Below, piece by piece: positions 1 through 9,053 of a stretch of DNA of 64,000 nucleotides; positions within the stretch are counted from its first letter, which is position 1, and every line of letters begins with the position of its first letter. The notes under the pieces are model-generated. The model saw nothing but the letters and a program-made list of their open reading frames with translations, made no database searches and had not been told where the DNA came from. Both the position numbers and the translations under genes were made by a program. Origin of the DNA: JADGOV01 sp963814355. Lineage in GTDB: Bacteria > Actinomycetota > Actinomycetes > JADGOV01. The stretch spans positions 1-64,000 of the forward strand of contig CAWFCZ010000018.1 of NCBI GenBank assembly GCA_963814355.1. Reading direction: 5' to 3'.

Positions 1-272
1 GGGGACCGGCGCTGACCCCCTTCGTCGCCAACTGTCCAAAACGGGACACCCGAAGATCCGACGCCTCCGTCGGCACCGTCGGCGACTGCCTGTTGACCGG
101 CTAATCCGGCTCGGTCGGGTGCTGGGCTCGCGAACCCACATCATCCGGACCTTGCCCAAGATTCGGGACTCAAGTCGCGTCGCGGGTTGCCGAAAGTAGC
201 GAGGTAACTACTGGACGAACCCGCGGTCGGCCGGTCACGTCGGCTTGCGATCCCCTGCGGAAAGGCGCGACC
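1..272. other. Non-coding left edge
   Basis: No recognisable gene. A frame open from position 3 ends at a TAA near position 104 and could be the tail of a gene that begins outside the window, but its sequence matches nothing I know. The last 20 bases hold a GGAAAGG ribosome binding site for the following methyltransferase. Confidence 0.5.
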
Positions 273-1910
273 GTGGCTCAGAACCGCCTGTACTACGGCG
301 ACAACCTTGACGTGTTGCATCAGCATATCGCCACGGAGTTAGTCGACCTCGTCTATCTGGACCCCCCGTTCAACTCGAACCGCAACTACAACGTCTTGTT
401 TGGCAGGCACGCCAACTCCCGAGCTTCGGACGCAGCGCAAATTCAGGCATTCGGCGACACCTGGGTGTGGATCCCCGCCACCGATAGGCAGTTCGCCGGT
501 CTGATGACCGATCAAGTACCGGCAAAGGTAGCCGAGGCATTGGCCGCCATGCGGATACTCGTCGGCGAGAACGACGCCATGGCATATCTGGTCAACATGG
601 CCCCTCGCCTCGTGGAGCTGCACCGGGTGCTGAAAGTGACCGGCTCCCTTTACCTGCATTGCGATCCAACGATGAGCCACTATCTTAAGATCATTCTAGA
701 TGCCATCTTCGGAACGGCAAACTTCCGGAACGAAATTATTTGGAAGCGCACATCAGCCCATAGTAGCGCCAAGAAGTTCGCTCCCGTACACGACGTAATC
801 CTTTACTACGGCAAGAGTTCGAGGTTGAGATGGCACACGCCACGTACCACATACAGTGACGAATACCTAGAGAAGTACTATAGGTTTGATGATGGCGACG
901 GTAAGCTGTATTGGCGAGCCGATTTATGCGCGGCTGGAACTCGGAACGGAAGCAGTGGGCAACCCTGGCGTGGCTTTTCACCGGCTAGTAAGGGCATGCA
1001 CTGGAAGTTCAAGGCCGAGAGTCTAGACGATCTCGACGTTGCGGGCAGGATCTACTGGCCGAAGCGCGGCGCCGGGTGGCCGCAGTACAAACGATACCGT
1101 GATGAACTCAAGGGGTTGGGCGTTACGGACATCTGGGATGACATAGATAAGATTAATCCTCGTGCCGTCGAACGACTTGGTTACCCTACTCAGAAGCCTA
1201 TAGCTCTCCTCGAACGAATCATCGCAGCGTCTAGTAGGCCCGGAGACGTGGTACTCGACCCCTTCTGTGGTTGCGGCACCACAATCGACGCGGCGATCCG
1301 CCTCGAGCGGCAATGGATCGGCATCGATGTCACTTACATCGCGGTAGACCTCATCGAGAAGCGGTTGCTGCACGCCTACGGCCGCTCCGTTGCGGACACG
1401 TACGAGGTAATTGGTATCCCCCGCGACTTGACGGGCGCGCAGGCGCTGTTCAATTACTCGCCGTTCGACTTTGAGCGCTGGGCGGTGTCACGCATCAACG
1501 CTCAGCCCAACGTGAAGCAGGTTGGCGACAAGGGAGTCGACGGCGTGGCGCGCTTCCCCACCGACGCGAAGGGCGGGTTCGGCCGGGTGCTGGTTTCGGT
1601 GAAGGGCGGCAAGACGATCGGCCCGCAGTTCGTTAGGGACCTCCTGGGCACCGTGCAGACGCAGAAGGCCGACATGGGCGTCCTCATTACCTTGACCGCA
1701 CCGACACCCGGCGTCATCGATGCGGTCAACCACGGCGGGACCTACACGCTGCCAGCAAACGGGCAGACGTACCCAAGGGTTCAAATCATCACGGTGGCCG
1801 AGCTACTCCGTGGCGAACGCCCCAGGATGCCGTTGACGATTCTGCCGTACATTCCGGCCACAAGGCGCAACGCCGTCGCTGCTACTGACCCCGTGCTTGA
1901 AGTCGCTTAG
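273..1910 (+). CDS. DNA methyltransferase fused to Mrr-like nuclease domain
   Basis: Predicted site-specific amino-methyltransferase (N6-adenine or N4-cytosine) acting on DNA with S-adenosylmethionine. Residues 30-33 are the catalytic DPPF motif and residues about 329-337 hold the SAM-binding loop DPFCGCGTT; this order is that of the beta class. From about residue 395 a second domain resembles the Mrr/PD-(D/E)xK restriction fold: FERWAVSRINAQ, then an Asp in KGVDGVARF, then VLVSVKGG with the catalytic-type Lys. The GTG start follows GGAAAGG at good spacing. The middle of the gene is visibly less GC-rich than its surroundings, suggesting transfer. No separate restriction or specificity gene is adjacent, so this could be a one-protein restriction-modification enzyme or an orphan methylase with a modified-DNA-sensing domain. 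The methyltransferase call is firm; nuclease activity is inference. Confidence 0.85.
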   Translation: MAQNRLYYGDNLDVLHQHIATELVDLVYLDPPFNSNRNYNVLFGRHANSRASDAAQIQAFGDTWVWIPATDRQFAGLMTDQVPAKVAEALAAMRILVGENDAMAYLVNMAPRLVELHRVLKVTGSLYLHCDPTMSHYLKIILDAIFGTANFRNEIIWKRTSAHSSAKKFAPVHDVILYYGKSSRLRWHTPRTTYSDEYLEKYYRFDDGDGKLYWRADLCAAGTRNGSSGQPWRGFSPASKGMHWKFKAESLDDLDVAGRIYWPKRGAGWPQYKRYRDELKGLGVTDIWDDIDKINPRAVERLGYPTQKPIALLERIIAASSRPGDVVLDPFCGCGTTIDAAIRLERQWIGIDVTYIAVDLIEKRLLHAYGRSVADTYEVIGIPRDLTGAQALFNYSPFDFERWAVSRINAQPNVKQVGDKGVDGVARFPTDAKGGFGRVLVSVKGGKTIGPQFVRDLLGTVQTQKADMGVLITLTAPTPGVIDAVNHGGTYTLPANGQTYPRVQIITVAELLRGERPRMPLTILPYIPATRRNAVAATDPVLEVA

Positions 1911-2165
1911 TCCGCCCTTGGCCGCCAAGCACGCTCGCAGGGAGCGGGTCGGCACCCCGAAGGGGCACCGGGCCAGGTCCGTGCCGCTCCCCCGCTTCCT
2001 CCGGGACCAGCTCACCGAGCACCTGGTCGGCTCGGACCCGACCGAGCCGGCGTTTCCGGCACCGGACGGTGGCACGTTGCGGAGCGGCAACTTCCGGCGC
2101 CGGTCCTTCGACCGGGCGGTCAGGCAGTGCGGCCTTGAACCGCTCACCCCACACGATCTGCGGCA
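1911..2165 (+). pseudogene. Tyrosine integrase remnant
   Basis: Central part of a phage-type tyrosine recombinase. It reads TPKGHRARSVPLP (the beta-hairpin with the catalytic Lys region), RDQLTEHL, and ends in LTPHDLRH, the HxxR box. Homology stops exactly at this box; the following sequence is the palindromic end of the RIT element. The N-terminal arm-binding part and the C-terminal catalytic His and Tyr are missing, so it is not functional. The interruption at the conserved HxxR box suggests this was the target site of the RIT insertion. Confidence 0.75.
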
Positions 2166-2248
2166 TTATGTGGACGGCCGTGTTATGTGGCTGGAAGCAG
2201 CATCTCTGCTGGTAGCAGAGCCGCGCGTGCTGGTTCCGGCCACATAAC
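2166..2248. repeat. RIT element terminal palindrome
   Basis: Imperfect 22-bp inverted repeat, left arm 2182-2203 and right arm 2227-2248, enclosing a small perfect hairpin (CTCTGCT/AGCAGAG). The octamer TTATGTGG occurs at 2166-2173 and 2183-2190 and inverted at 2240-2247. It lies just upstream of three overlapping tyrosine recombinases and just after the broken integrase, so it fits the recombinase-binding end of the element. The matching far end has been lost. Confidence 0.65.
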
Positions 2249-2299
2249 GCAGCGAAGAATCGCCTTGTCTGTTCACCACGATCAGAAAGGCCGATTCGC

Positions 2300-3571
2300 A
2301 TGGAGACAGCAAGCGTCCGCGAGGCATCAGCTCGGGTGATCGCCGCGTTGAGTGCGGCAGGCAGATCGCGCACGACGATCAAGCGCCACGAGGCGGAGCT
2401 GAACGCGTTCGCCAGGTTCCTGCAGGCCCGCGGCCAGGACCTCCCGACCGAGGTGGATTGCCTCGATTTCGTGGCCCAGCGGTCCGGGTGCAGGCTGGCG
2501 GGCCTGCGTGAGCCTGCGAGTTCCCGGCAGGCCCAGCTCGCACGCCGGCCCCTGGTGTTGCTGATGGAATGCCTGGACGGTGGCGTTCCGCAGGTGGGCC
2601 AGGCTACCGCGCCGCTGGTCGACCGGTGCCCGCCATGTTTCCGCGCGGCCCGGGAGGAGTACCTTGCGGCGTGCCGACGGCGCGGTAACGCCGAAGCCAG
2701 CGTCGTGACCAAGCAGCGCGCCGCGGATGCGTTCCTGGCCTACCTGGAGGGGGTCGGACGGGAAACCCTCGGCCAGGTGCAGGCTCGGGACCTGGCCGGA
2801 TTCTGGGCCCGGCGCCAGAACCGGGGCTACGTGGCGAAAACCACCGGCACGCTGCGCTCGAGCCTGGCCGATTTCCTGCGCCACCTGCACCAGTCCGGTC
2901 AGATCGGCGAGGATCTGGCCGGGCGGCTCCCGGCGCAGCGCTATCCCCGGCGCGGTCAGACGGCGCCCTATCCGTGGACGGCTGCGGAGGTCGGCCTGGT
3001 CCTGGACCAGATCGACCGGCAATCGGCGATCGGCAAGCGCGACTACGCGATGGTCTTACTGACCGCCAGGCTCGGCCTGCGGGTCGGAGACCTGCGCTGC
3101 CTGGAACTGGGCTGGTTCGACTGGCGGGCCAAGACCCTGACGCTGACCCAGCACAAGACCGGCGTGGCGCTGAGGCTGCCGGTGCCCGGCGACGTGGGAT
3201 GGGCGGTGATCGACTACATCCGCCACGGGCGGCCCGAAGCCGGATGTGCGCAGGTGTTTGTGAAGCACCGCTACCCGTTCACGGCGTTCGGCTCGTCGTC
3301 GTCGGCGGGCTGCCGGCTCCGGTATTACGCGCGCCGCGCCGGGATCCTGTTCTCCGCCGGGCGGTCGCACGGCCTGCACTCGCTGCGCAGCGCACTGGCG
3401 GTCGCGATGCTCCAGGCCGACACGCCCCCGCCAGTGGTCACGGCGGTCCTGGGTCACGCAGCTGCCGCGACAACCGCCGCGCACTACCTGCGGCTCGATA
3501 CCGAGCACCTGCTCGGCTGCGCTCTGGACGTCGAAGACGTCCTTGCCGCCGGGCAAGGAGCACGTTCGTGA
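2300..3571 (+). CDS. RIT tyrosine recombinase A
   Basis: First of three overlapping tyrosine recombinases (recombinase in trio). 423 residues. An N-terminal SAM-like core-binding region (about 120-210) is followed by the catalytic domain: Arg in GLRVGDLRCLEL, the Lys hairpin TLTQHKTGVALRLP, HSLRSALA as the HxxR box, VLGHAAAATTAAHY with the second His and the nucleophile Tyr. All catalytic residues are present. The start is ATG after AGAAAGG. Its TGA overlaps the GTG of the next gene, so the three are probably translationally coupled. Presumed role: mobilisation of this element by strand exchange at its terminal repeats. Confidence 0.85.
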   Translation: METASVREASARVIAALSAAGRSRTTIKRHEAELNAFARFLQARGQDLPTEVDCLDFVAQRSGCRLAGLREPASSRQAQLARRPLVLLMECLDGGVPQVGQATAPLVDRCPPCFRAAREEYLAACRRRGNAEASVVTKQRAADAFLAYLEGVGRETLGQVQARDLAGFWARRQNRGYVAKTTGTLRSSLADFLRHLHQSGQIGEDLAGRLPAQRYPRRGQTAPYPWTAAEVGLVLDQIDRQSAIGKRDYAMVLLTARLGLRVGDLRCLELGWFDWRAKTLTLTQHKTGVALRLPVPGDVGWAVIDYIRHGRPEAGCAQVFVKHRYPFTAFGSSSSAGCRLRYYARRAGILFSAGRSHGLHSLRSALAVAMLQADTPPPVVTAVLGHAAAATTAAHYLRLDTEHLLGCALDVEDVLAAGQGARS

Positions 3572-4536
3572 GCGCGGCGACGCTGGGCGGCCTGATCGGC
3601 ACGCTGGTCGCCGCCCGCCACGCCGGCGGGTACCGGTACGACTTCCCCGAACGGGTGCTGCGCCAGTTCGCCGGGTACTGCCGCCGGGAAGGCTACGCCG
3701 ACGGCTCGATCGTCAAGGAAGCCGTCGAGGAGTTCCTTTACGGCCGCCACCTCAAAGCCGCCACCATCCGCCGCGAGGAACTCGTCCTGCGTGACCTGGC
3801 CGAACACGCCCGCCAGTTCGGCTGGCACGCGTGGGCGCCGCCGGCGCTGACAGCGGTGAGGAAACCGCACCGGCCGCCGCCGTATGTGTTCAGCGACGAG
3901 GAGATCCGCCGCCTGTTCCGCGTCATCGACACCCAGCCGCTGTCAGAGAACTCGAACCGGGCACTGGTCGACCCGGTGCTGTTCCGGGTGTTCTACGGCA
4001 CCGGGCTGCGGCTGTCCGAAGCACTCGGCCTGGAACTGCGCGACTTCGACCCGGCCCGCGCGACCATCGAGATACGCGACGGCAAAAACCACGAGAACCG
4101 CCTTCTGCCCGTCACCAGGCGCCTGGCCGCCACCGTGGATACCTATATCGCCGCCGCCCATCCCTGCCCCGAACCCGGCGGCAAGCTGTTCCACACCGGC
4201 AACCCTGCCAGGCCGGCGGACAAGTCCACGGTTTACAACAGGTTCCGGCGTTACCTCGCCGACGCCGACATCCCCCATTTCCCGGGAGGACCGCACATCC
4301 ACTCGCTGCGGCACGGCTTCGCCGTGGCGAACCTGCGACGCTGGGCCGCCGGCGGCGCGGACCTGGTGGTCATGCTGCCTTACCTGTCGGCCTACATGGG
4401 CCACGCTGACCTGCGCGGAACCCAGTACTACCTTCAGCTGACCGCGGACGCGCACCCCGAGGTCGCCGCCATAGTCACCGCCAGGTTCGGCAATGTCATC
4501 CCCGGCTCGGCCAAGCCGCAAGGACCCCGGCAGTGA
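3568..4536 (+). CDS. RIT tyrosine recombinase B
   Basis: 322 residues starting at a GTG that overlaps the previous stop (GTGA). N-terminal core-binding domain; catalytic domain with Arg in GTGLRLSEALGLEL, Lys in IRDGKNHENRLLP, HxxR in HSLRHGFAVANL, and GHADLRGTQYYLQL with His and nucleophile Tyr. All catalytic positions are intact. The frame is open far upstream, but the overlap and the conserved N-terminus support 3568. Works with its two neighbours as the recombinase set of a RIT element. Confidence 0.85.
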   Translation: MSAATLGGLIGTLVAARHAGGYRYDFPERVLRQFAGYCRREGYADGSIVKEAVEEFLYGRHLKAATIRREELVLRDLAEHARQFGWHAWAPPALTAVRKPHRPPPYVFSDEEIRRLFRVIDTQPLSENSNRALVDPVLFRVFYGTGLRLSEALGLELRDFDPARATIEIRDGKNHENRLLPVTRRLAATVDTYIAAAHPCPEPGGKLFHTGNPARPADKSTVYNRFRRYLADADIPHFPGGPHIHSLRHGFAVANLRRWAAGGADLVVMLPYLSAYMGHADLRGTQYYLQLTADAHPEVAAIVTARFGNVIPGSAKPQGPRQ

Positions 4537-5357
4537 GCCGGCCCGGGCCTGACGGCGGAGACCTGGCCGGCCGGTGGCTGTCAAGGTTCCTCACCAGCCA
4601 CCTGGCCGCCGAAAGGGACCTGTCCCCGCAGACCATCGCGTCCTACCGGGACGCGATCAGGCTGCTGCTCACCTGGTTCCGCGACGTGCAGGCAACCCCG
4701 CCCGAAAGGCTCCGCCTCGCCGACATCGACCGGGCGCGGGTGCTGGCGTTCCTGGACTGGCTGCAAGCTGAGCGCGGCAACTCGGCGTCAACCCGAAACC
4801 AGCGCCTGGCCGCCATCAGGTCGTTCATCCGCTACACCGCCATCGAGCGGCCAGAGTTCCTCGGCCAGGCCACCGAGATCCTCGCCATCAAGCAGAAGAA
4901 GACCCCCGCCGGCGACATGGTCCACCTGTCCGGCGACGAGGTCAAAGCCCTCCTGGCCGAACCAGACCCGGCCACCCGGCGCGGGCTGCGCGACATGGTC
5001 TTGCTGTCCACGCTCTACGACACCGCCGCCCGCGTCCAGGAGATCTGCGACCTGAACACCTGCGACGTCCGCGCCGCCCGCCCGACGGTCGTGACGTTGC
5101 ACGGTAAAGGATCCAAGACAAGGCGGGTCCCGCTGATGGACCCCACAGCCCGCCTGATCCAGGACTACCTCAGCCGCCGCGCGCCTCACCCCGGCGTCGG
5201 CAAAGACGCCGACCCGCTGTTCAGCGGGCCCCAGCACACCCGGTTAACCCGCTGGGGCGTCACCAAGATCCTCGTCAGGCACGTCCAGTCGCTGCGCCGG
5301 CGCGACCCCGGCTACGCGCCCGCCGTGAACGTCACCCCGCACGTCATCAGACCCTGA
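4533..5357 (+). pseudogene. RIT tyrosine recombinase C, truncated
   Basis: Third recombinase of the trio; GTG start overlapping the previous stop (GTGA). The N-terminal SAM-like domain and first half of the catalytic domain are normal: Arg in YDTAARVQEICDL and Lys in LHGKGSKTRRVPL. The protein ends abruptly after TPHVIRP, at the HxxR box, because an IS1380-family element starts at about 5352. The HxxR Arg context, second His and nucleophile Tyr are lost, so it cannot catalyse strand exchange. The RIT element is therefore probably immobile unless complemented. Confidence 0.85.
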
Positions 5358-7084
5358 TTTTGCAGCGGGGTTGGGGTGATGGTCGTGTCGTAGCGCGGAA
5401 GTGCCCTTGCTGCAAGGGAAAATCGTGATTGCTGACGTCAACGATTCCCGTGCAGAAGGGCACCCGCGAGGTGAATGCTACCGGGCTGTTGTTCGAGGTC
5501 GACGATTCCGTCTTGGCGTGTCCGGTCCGGCCGGTGCCGACGCCGGTGGTGAGCGGGTCCGGGGGGGATTTGACCCCGGTCGCCGGGGTGGCGTTGTGGG
5601 GTCCGCTGTTGGACCGGCTGAACGTGGTGGCGGAGGCGGACCGTCGGGGGCTGCGGCCGATCGGGCCCGGTGGCTACACCGGCGGGGAGTGTTACCGGGC
5701 GCTGACCGAGACGCTGCTGGCCGGTGGGGATTTCTTGAGTGACCGGGCGCTGCTGGCCGACCCGGCGACGGCGGCGCTGCGCGGGGGGAACGCGCTGCCG
5801 AGTGTGTCGACGTTGTGGCGGTTCCTGGCCGGGGCCGACCTGGGCCGGGTGGCGAAGGCGGCCGCGGTGAACCGGGTGATGCTGGCCCGGGCGTGGGCGG
5901 CCGGGGCCGCCCCGGCCGGTGAGCGGCTGACGGTCGACCCGGACGCCACCAGGGTCGCGGTCTACGGGCCGGGGAAGGAAGGCTCGGCGTTTTCCCGGAC
6001 CGGGCAGACCGCGCTGTCCCCGCTGGTCGGGGTGCTCGGGGAGACCGGCGACGTGCTGGCGTTGCGCGCCCGCGGCGGGGCGGCGAACGACGGCCGGGCG
6101 ATGGGCAGCTTCATCGACGAGTGCGTGTGGGCGGTCCCGGCCGGCTGCCGGGACCGGTACCGGCTGTGGATCCGGGTCGACTCCGCCGGCTACCAGCAGC
6201 AGGTGCTCGACGCCGCCGAACGCCACCGCGCCGACTTCTCCGTCACCACCAAGGGCTATCCGAACGTGCTCGGCGTCGTCCACGCGCTGGCCGTCGACCC
6301 GGCCACCGCCTGGGTGCCGGCGCTCGGGCGTGAGACCGACGCCGGCAGCGAGATCGCCGAGACCACCACCACCCTGCTCGGCCGCACCGTGCGGTTGATC
6401 GTGCGCCGCCAACCGAAGGCCGCCGGTGCGCAGCTCGCCTTCGACGACCTCGACGCCTGGCGGCTGCACGCCATCATCACCAATGTGGATGCCGACCGGA
6501 TGAGCGCGGCCAAGGTCGAGGCGCATCACCGCCTCCGGGGCGGGATCCCGGAGGACACCATCCGCGGGTTGAAGAACGACTTCGGCATGATCCACGCCCC
6601 GGTGCGGCCGTTCTTCGGCAACTGGCTGTACTGGCAGGCCGCCGCCCTCGCGCACAACGTCGGGCTGTGGCTGCGGACCCTCGCGCTGCCCCGGGCGTTC
6701 CGCCGGGCCCGCGGCAAGCGGCTGCGGCTGGGATTCCTCAACGTGCCCGCCCGCCTGGTCCGCCACGGCCGGCGGCTGCAGCTCCGCTTCGCCGCCGCCT
6801 ACCGCCACCTCGCCGCGTTCAGCGCAGCCCTCACCCGGATCCGGGCGCTACCCGCCTTCGGCTGACCGCAAGCACAGCCGGCCTGCGATCACGTCACCGA
6901 AACCGTGATACCCCACGCCCCGAACCCGCCATCAACACCGGCTGAACCCGCCAGACCCCCGCCCGCGGCACCGCCACCCCACCACCGAGCCTGCCGAGCA
7001 CACCACGACCAACTGTAAGAAGAACCAAACCCCGAGACGATCAAGAAATCAGGCCGTCGCGGAGGCAGGCTGCAAAATCAGGGT
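5352..7084 (+). mobile_element. IS1380-family insertion sequence
   Basis: Complete element with perfect 15-bp terminal inverted repeats (CCCTGATTTTGCAGC at 5352-5366, its complement at 7070-7084). The flanks extend the match to 20 bp (5347-5366 with 7070-7089). It carries one intact transposase gene. The left flank lies in recombinase C and the right flank in a different transposase gene, with no direct repeat, so the element sits at a rearranged junction rather than in a single simple target. About 200 bp between the transposase stop and the right end hold no gene. Confidence 0.85.
5429..6865 (+). CDS. IS1380-family transposase
   Basis: About 478 residues, usual length for IS1380 DDE transposases. 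DDE signals visible: VDPDATRVAVYG, IRVDSAGYQQQVLD, and the C-terminal TIRGLKNDFGMIHAPV with the catalytic Glu region just before it (EAHHRLRGGIPEDTI). The start is uncertain: TTG at 5429 gives the longest frame, and GTG codons near 5450 or 5472 are alternatives. Fragments of a close relative lie at 16564-16879 and of a more distant one at 8525-9053. Confidence 0.85.
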   Translation: MLTSTIPVQKGTREVNATGLLFEVDDSVLACPVRPVPTPVVSGSGGDLTPVAGVALWGPLLDRLNVVAEADRRGLRPIGPGGYTGGECYRALTETLLAGGDFLSDRALLADPATAALRGGNALPSVSTLWRFLAGADLGRVAKAAAVNRVMLARAWAAGAAPAGERLTVDPDATRVAVYGPGKEGSAFSRTGQTALSPLVGVLGETGDVLALRARGGAANDGRAMGSFIDECVWAVPAGCRDRYRLWIRVDSAGYQQQVLDAAERHRADFSVTTKGYPNVLGVVHALAVDPATAWVPALGRETDAGSEIAETTTTLLGRTVRLIVRRQPKAAGAQLAFDDLDAWRLHAIITNVDADRMSAAKVEAHHRLRGGIPEDTIRGLKNDFGMIHAPVRPFFGNWLYWQAAALAHNVGLWLRTLALPRAFRRARGKRLRLGFLNVPARLVRHGRRLQLRFAAAYRHLAAFSAALTRIRALPAFG

Positions 7085-7089
7085 CTGAG

Positions 7090-7736
7090 CGGATACGCAC
7101 CACGATCGCGGCGTGTTCGGAGAGCTCGTGGGTGAGCGCGATCGGGTCGTAGCCGGCGTCGAAGACGAACGTCGGGGTGTCGGCGCCGGCCGGCAGTCGA
7201 TCGAGGAGTTGGCGGACTTGGGCGATCGTGACGCTGGTGGTGTCCTGGGTCGGTAGGAGGCGTGTCGCGTCCAGCGGCGCGGTCCAGGAGTCCATCGCCC
7301 AATCCAGCTGGCAGATCCACTGGTAGGACCAGCCGGCCACGATCGGCTGCCCGGCCGAGTGGTGCGACGCCGAGTAGTAGAAGCCGCGTTCCGGGCTGGT
7401 CTCGGCGTCGCACCGTGCCCAGCTGGACGCGTCCACGGCGAACACCAGCGGCCAGCCGGCGGGACGGTTGGCGACCAGCAGCGCCCGCAGCGCGTCGGTG
7501 TCGATGCTGCCGCGGTCCAGCCCCTTGTAGAGGCTGCCGTGGCTGCGGCGGAACACCGGCTCCAGCGACAAGGTCGGCACCGAGGACACCGGGCTCGGCG
7601 TGCACAACAGTGCGTCGGACAGTTCGAACAGCGCGTCGCTCCAACCGGTCACGCAACGGTAGAAGCCCGCGCGGAACAGGGGCAGCGCCGCGCTGGTAGC
7701 TGCAATGGACACGCACCCGCTCGAGATGTTCTCCAC
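7090..7736 (-). pseudogene. Transposase (NF041680-like), 3' truncated
   Basis: N-terminal half of a DDE-type transposase common in actinomycetes, recognised by ALPLFRAGFYRCVTGWSD, SLEPVFRRSHGSLYKGL, FAVDASSWARCDAE and VFDAGYDPIAL. Homology ends at VVRIRSD, where the IS1380 element begins; the rest of the catalytic domain is missing. A likely start is the GTG at 7736 preceded by GGAGG. It is divergent from the DUF6788 gene, and a 36-bp palindrome lies between the two. Confidence 0.75.
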
Positions 7737-7743
7737 GACGCCT

Positions 7744-7779
7744 CCGATATCAGACAGTAGGGATACTGTCTGGTATCGG
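7744..7779. promoter_or_regulatory. 36-bp palindrome between divergent genes
   Basis: Arms of 16 bp (7744-7759 and 7764-7779) with one mismatch and a 4-bp spacer; the inner 9 bp (CAGACAGTA/TACTGTCTG) are perfect. It sits between the divergent truncated transposase and the DUF6788 gene, where an operator, a transposase-binding site or a shared promoter would be expected. Which of these it is cannot be decided here. Confidence 0.6.
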
Positions 7780-7818
7780 TTCGGCACAATCGACCCGACA
7801 CGCCGGAGGGAGCACACG

Positions 7819-8187
7819 ATGGCGCGGACCACCGCGGCACGGCTCGCGGCCTACGAGCGCAGCTACCGCCAGCTCGCCCAACGCATCAGCGACATCGGCT
7901 ACATCGCAGCCGGCTCCATCACCCACCGCTACACCCGCTGCGCGACAACGGGCTGCCGATGCCACGCCGACCCACCACAACCCCACGGCCCCTACTGGCA
8001 ATGGACCGCCAAGATCGACGGCAAGACCGTCACTCGCCGCCTCAGCGAGACCGAGGCCCGCTACTACCAGCAATGGATCGACAACGACCGACAACTACGA
8101 GAACTCATCGAACGAATGCGCGAAGTCGCCACGAAAGCAACCGAACTGATCATGAAAGACACGGCGACCAAATCGACGCAGGTTTAA
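7819..8187 (+). CDS. DUF6788 family protein
   Basis: 122 residues. Resembles the actinobacterial DUF6788 family: AYERSYRQLAQRISDIGYIA, a Cys/His cluster TRCATTGCRCHADPPQPHGP that looks like a small zinc-binding knuckle, and a C-terminal helical region. ATG start with GGAGGG eight bases upstream. It is divergent from a truncated transposase and shares a palindromic upstream region, suggesting an accessory (DNA-binding or regulatory) protein of that transposon. No biochemical function is known to me. Confidence 0.75.
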   Translation: MARTTAARLAAYERSYRQLAQRISDIGYIAAGSITHRYTRCATTGCRCHADPPQPHGPYWQWTAKIDGKTVTRRLSETEARYYQQWIDNDRQLRELIERMREVATKATELIMKDTATKSTQV

Positions 8188-8524
8188 TCGCAAGCTAAGC
8201 CCGACGCCGAAAACCGCCACGCCGGGCGAGCCGTGTACCGCGCGACGCCCGGAGCCTTCTCACCGCCCCGGCGGTGTTGGAGCGCCAGAATCGCCACCCC
8301 GACCAGGACGACGCCGAGCAGCGCGGCCACCAACCAACCCGAACGTCCTCCCCCGGGCCAACGCACTCCCGCCACCCCCTCTACTCGACGGTCGCATGGC
8401 GGCCCGCAGACGAAAGGTGATGTTACCCAAGCAGGATTGCACGCCTACCAGCAGCAACAAGCTCGCCAAAGGCCGGCCTGGGTGGATCTGCTGACTCGCC
8501 GGCGACGTCGACCAGTTGTGTAGG
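8188..8524. other. No gene; boundary of IS remnants
   Basis: No supported coding sequence. The region lies between the DUF6788 gene and the end of recognisable IS1380 homology; its open frames are unlike known proteins and look like relics or shadows. Confidence 0.5.
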
Positions 8525-9053
8525 AGTCGGTAGCGCAGGGCGGCGGGTTCGCAGGTGGCCAGGTCACCGTCGAGGCAGATCTTCTGCGTCCAGGACAGCA
8601 GGTCGGCTGCGGCCAGGGCGAGTTCGAGCCAGACCTTGTTCTGGGCGTAGCCCTTGCAGGGCAGGTTCCGCAGGCCGGTCGCCTTGCCGGTCGCCTTGCC
8701 CCGCGGTTCGGATGCGGTCCTCGACTCGGGCATGGGCGCGGTGGCGCACCTCCAGGTCGGCGTGTTGTGCCTTCGGGCCGCCGCGTTGGGCGTCGGTGAT
8801 GAAGGCCGTGAAGCGGTGCCCGTCGGCGTCGGTGAACCGTAACTGGGCGCCGGGGTGTGGGCGTTCGCGGCGCACGAGGACACGTGAGCGGTCCGGCCAT
8901 TTCGACAGGTCGAGCAGGTCGGTGATCTCGGCGATCCAGGCGCCCTCACGTGGGTCGCCGTTGATGTCGTGGGCCGGTGTCCACGCATCGGCGGGCAGGG
9001 TGAGGATCGCTGCCCGCACCGGCTCGTCGATGCCGAAGCCGAAGGAGATCCCG
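8525..9053 (-). pseudogene. Second IS1380-type transposase, frameshifted remnant
   Basis: C-terminal half of a transposase of a different IS1380 subgroup. One frame reads EPVRAAILTLPADAWTP, DLLDLSKWPDRSRVLVRR, GAQLRFTDADGHRFTAF and RHRAHARVEDRIR. The homology then continues in another frame as KATGLRNLPCKGYAQNK and ICLDGDLATCEPAALRYRLL. The shift lies near 8700, next to a duplicated 12-bp GGCAAGGCGACC. N-terminus and extreme C-terminus are missing, so it is inactive. Confidence 0.75.

Noticed and set aside
8260..8524. C-terminal extension of the IS1380-type remnant frame
   Set aside because: Homology stops at RYRLL near 8525; the rest is unrelated low-complexity sequence.
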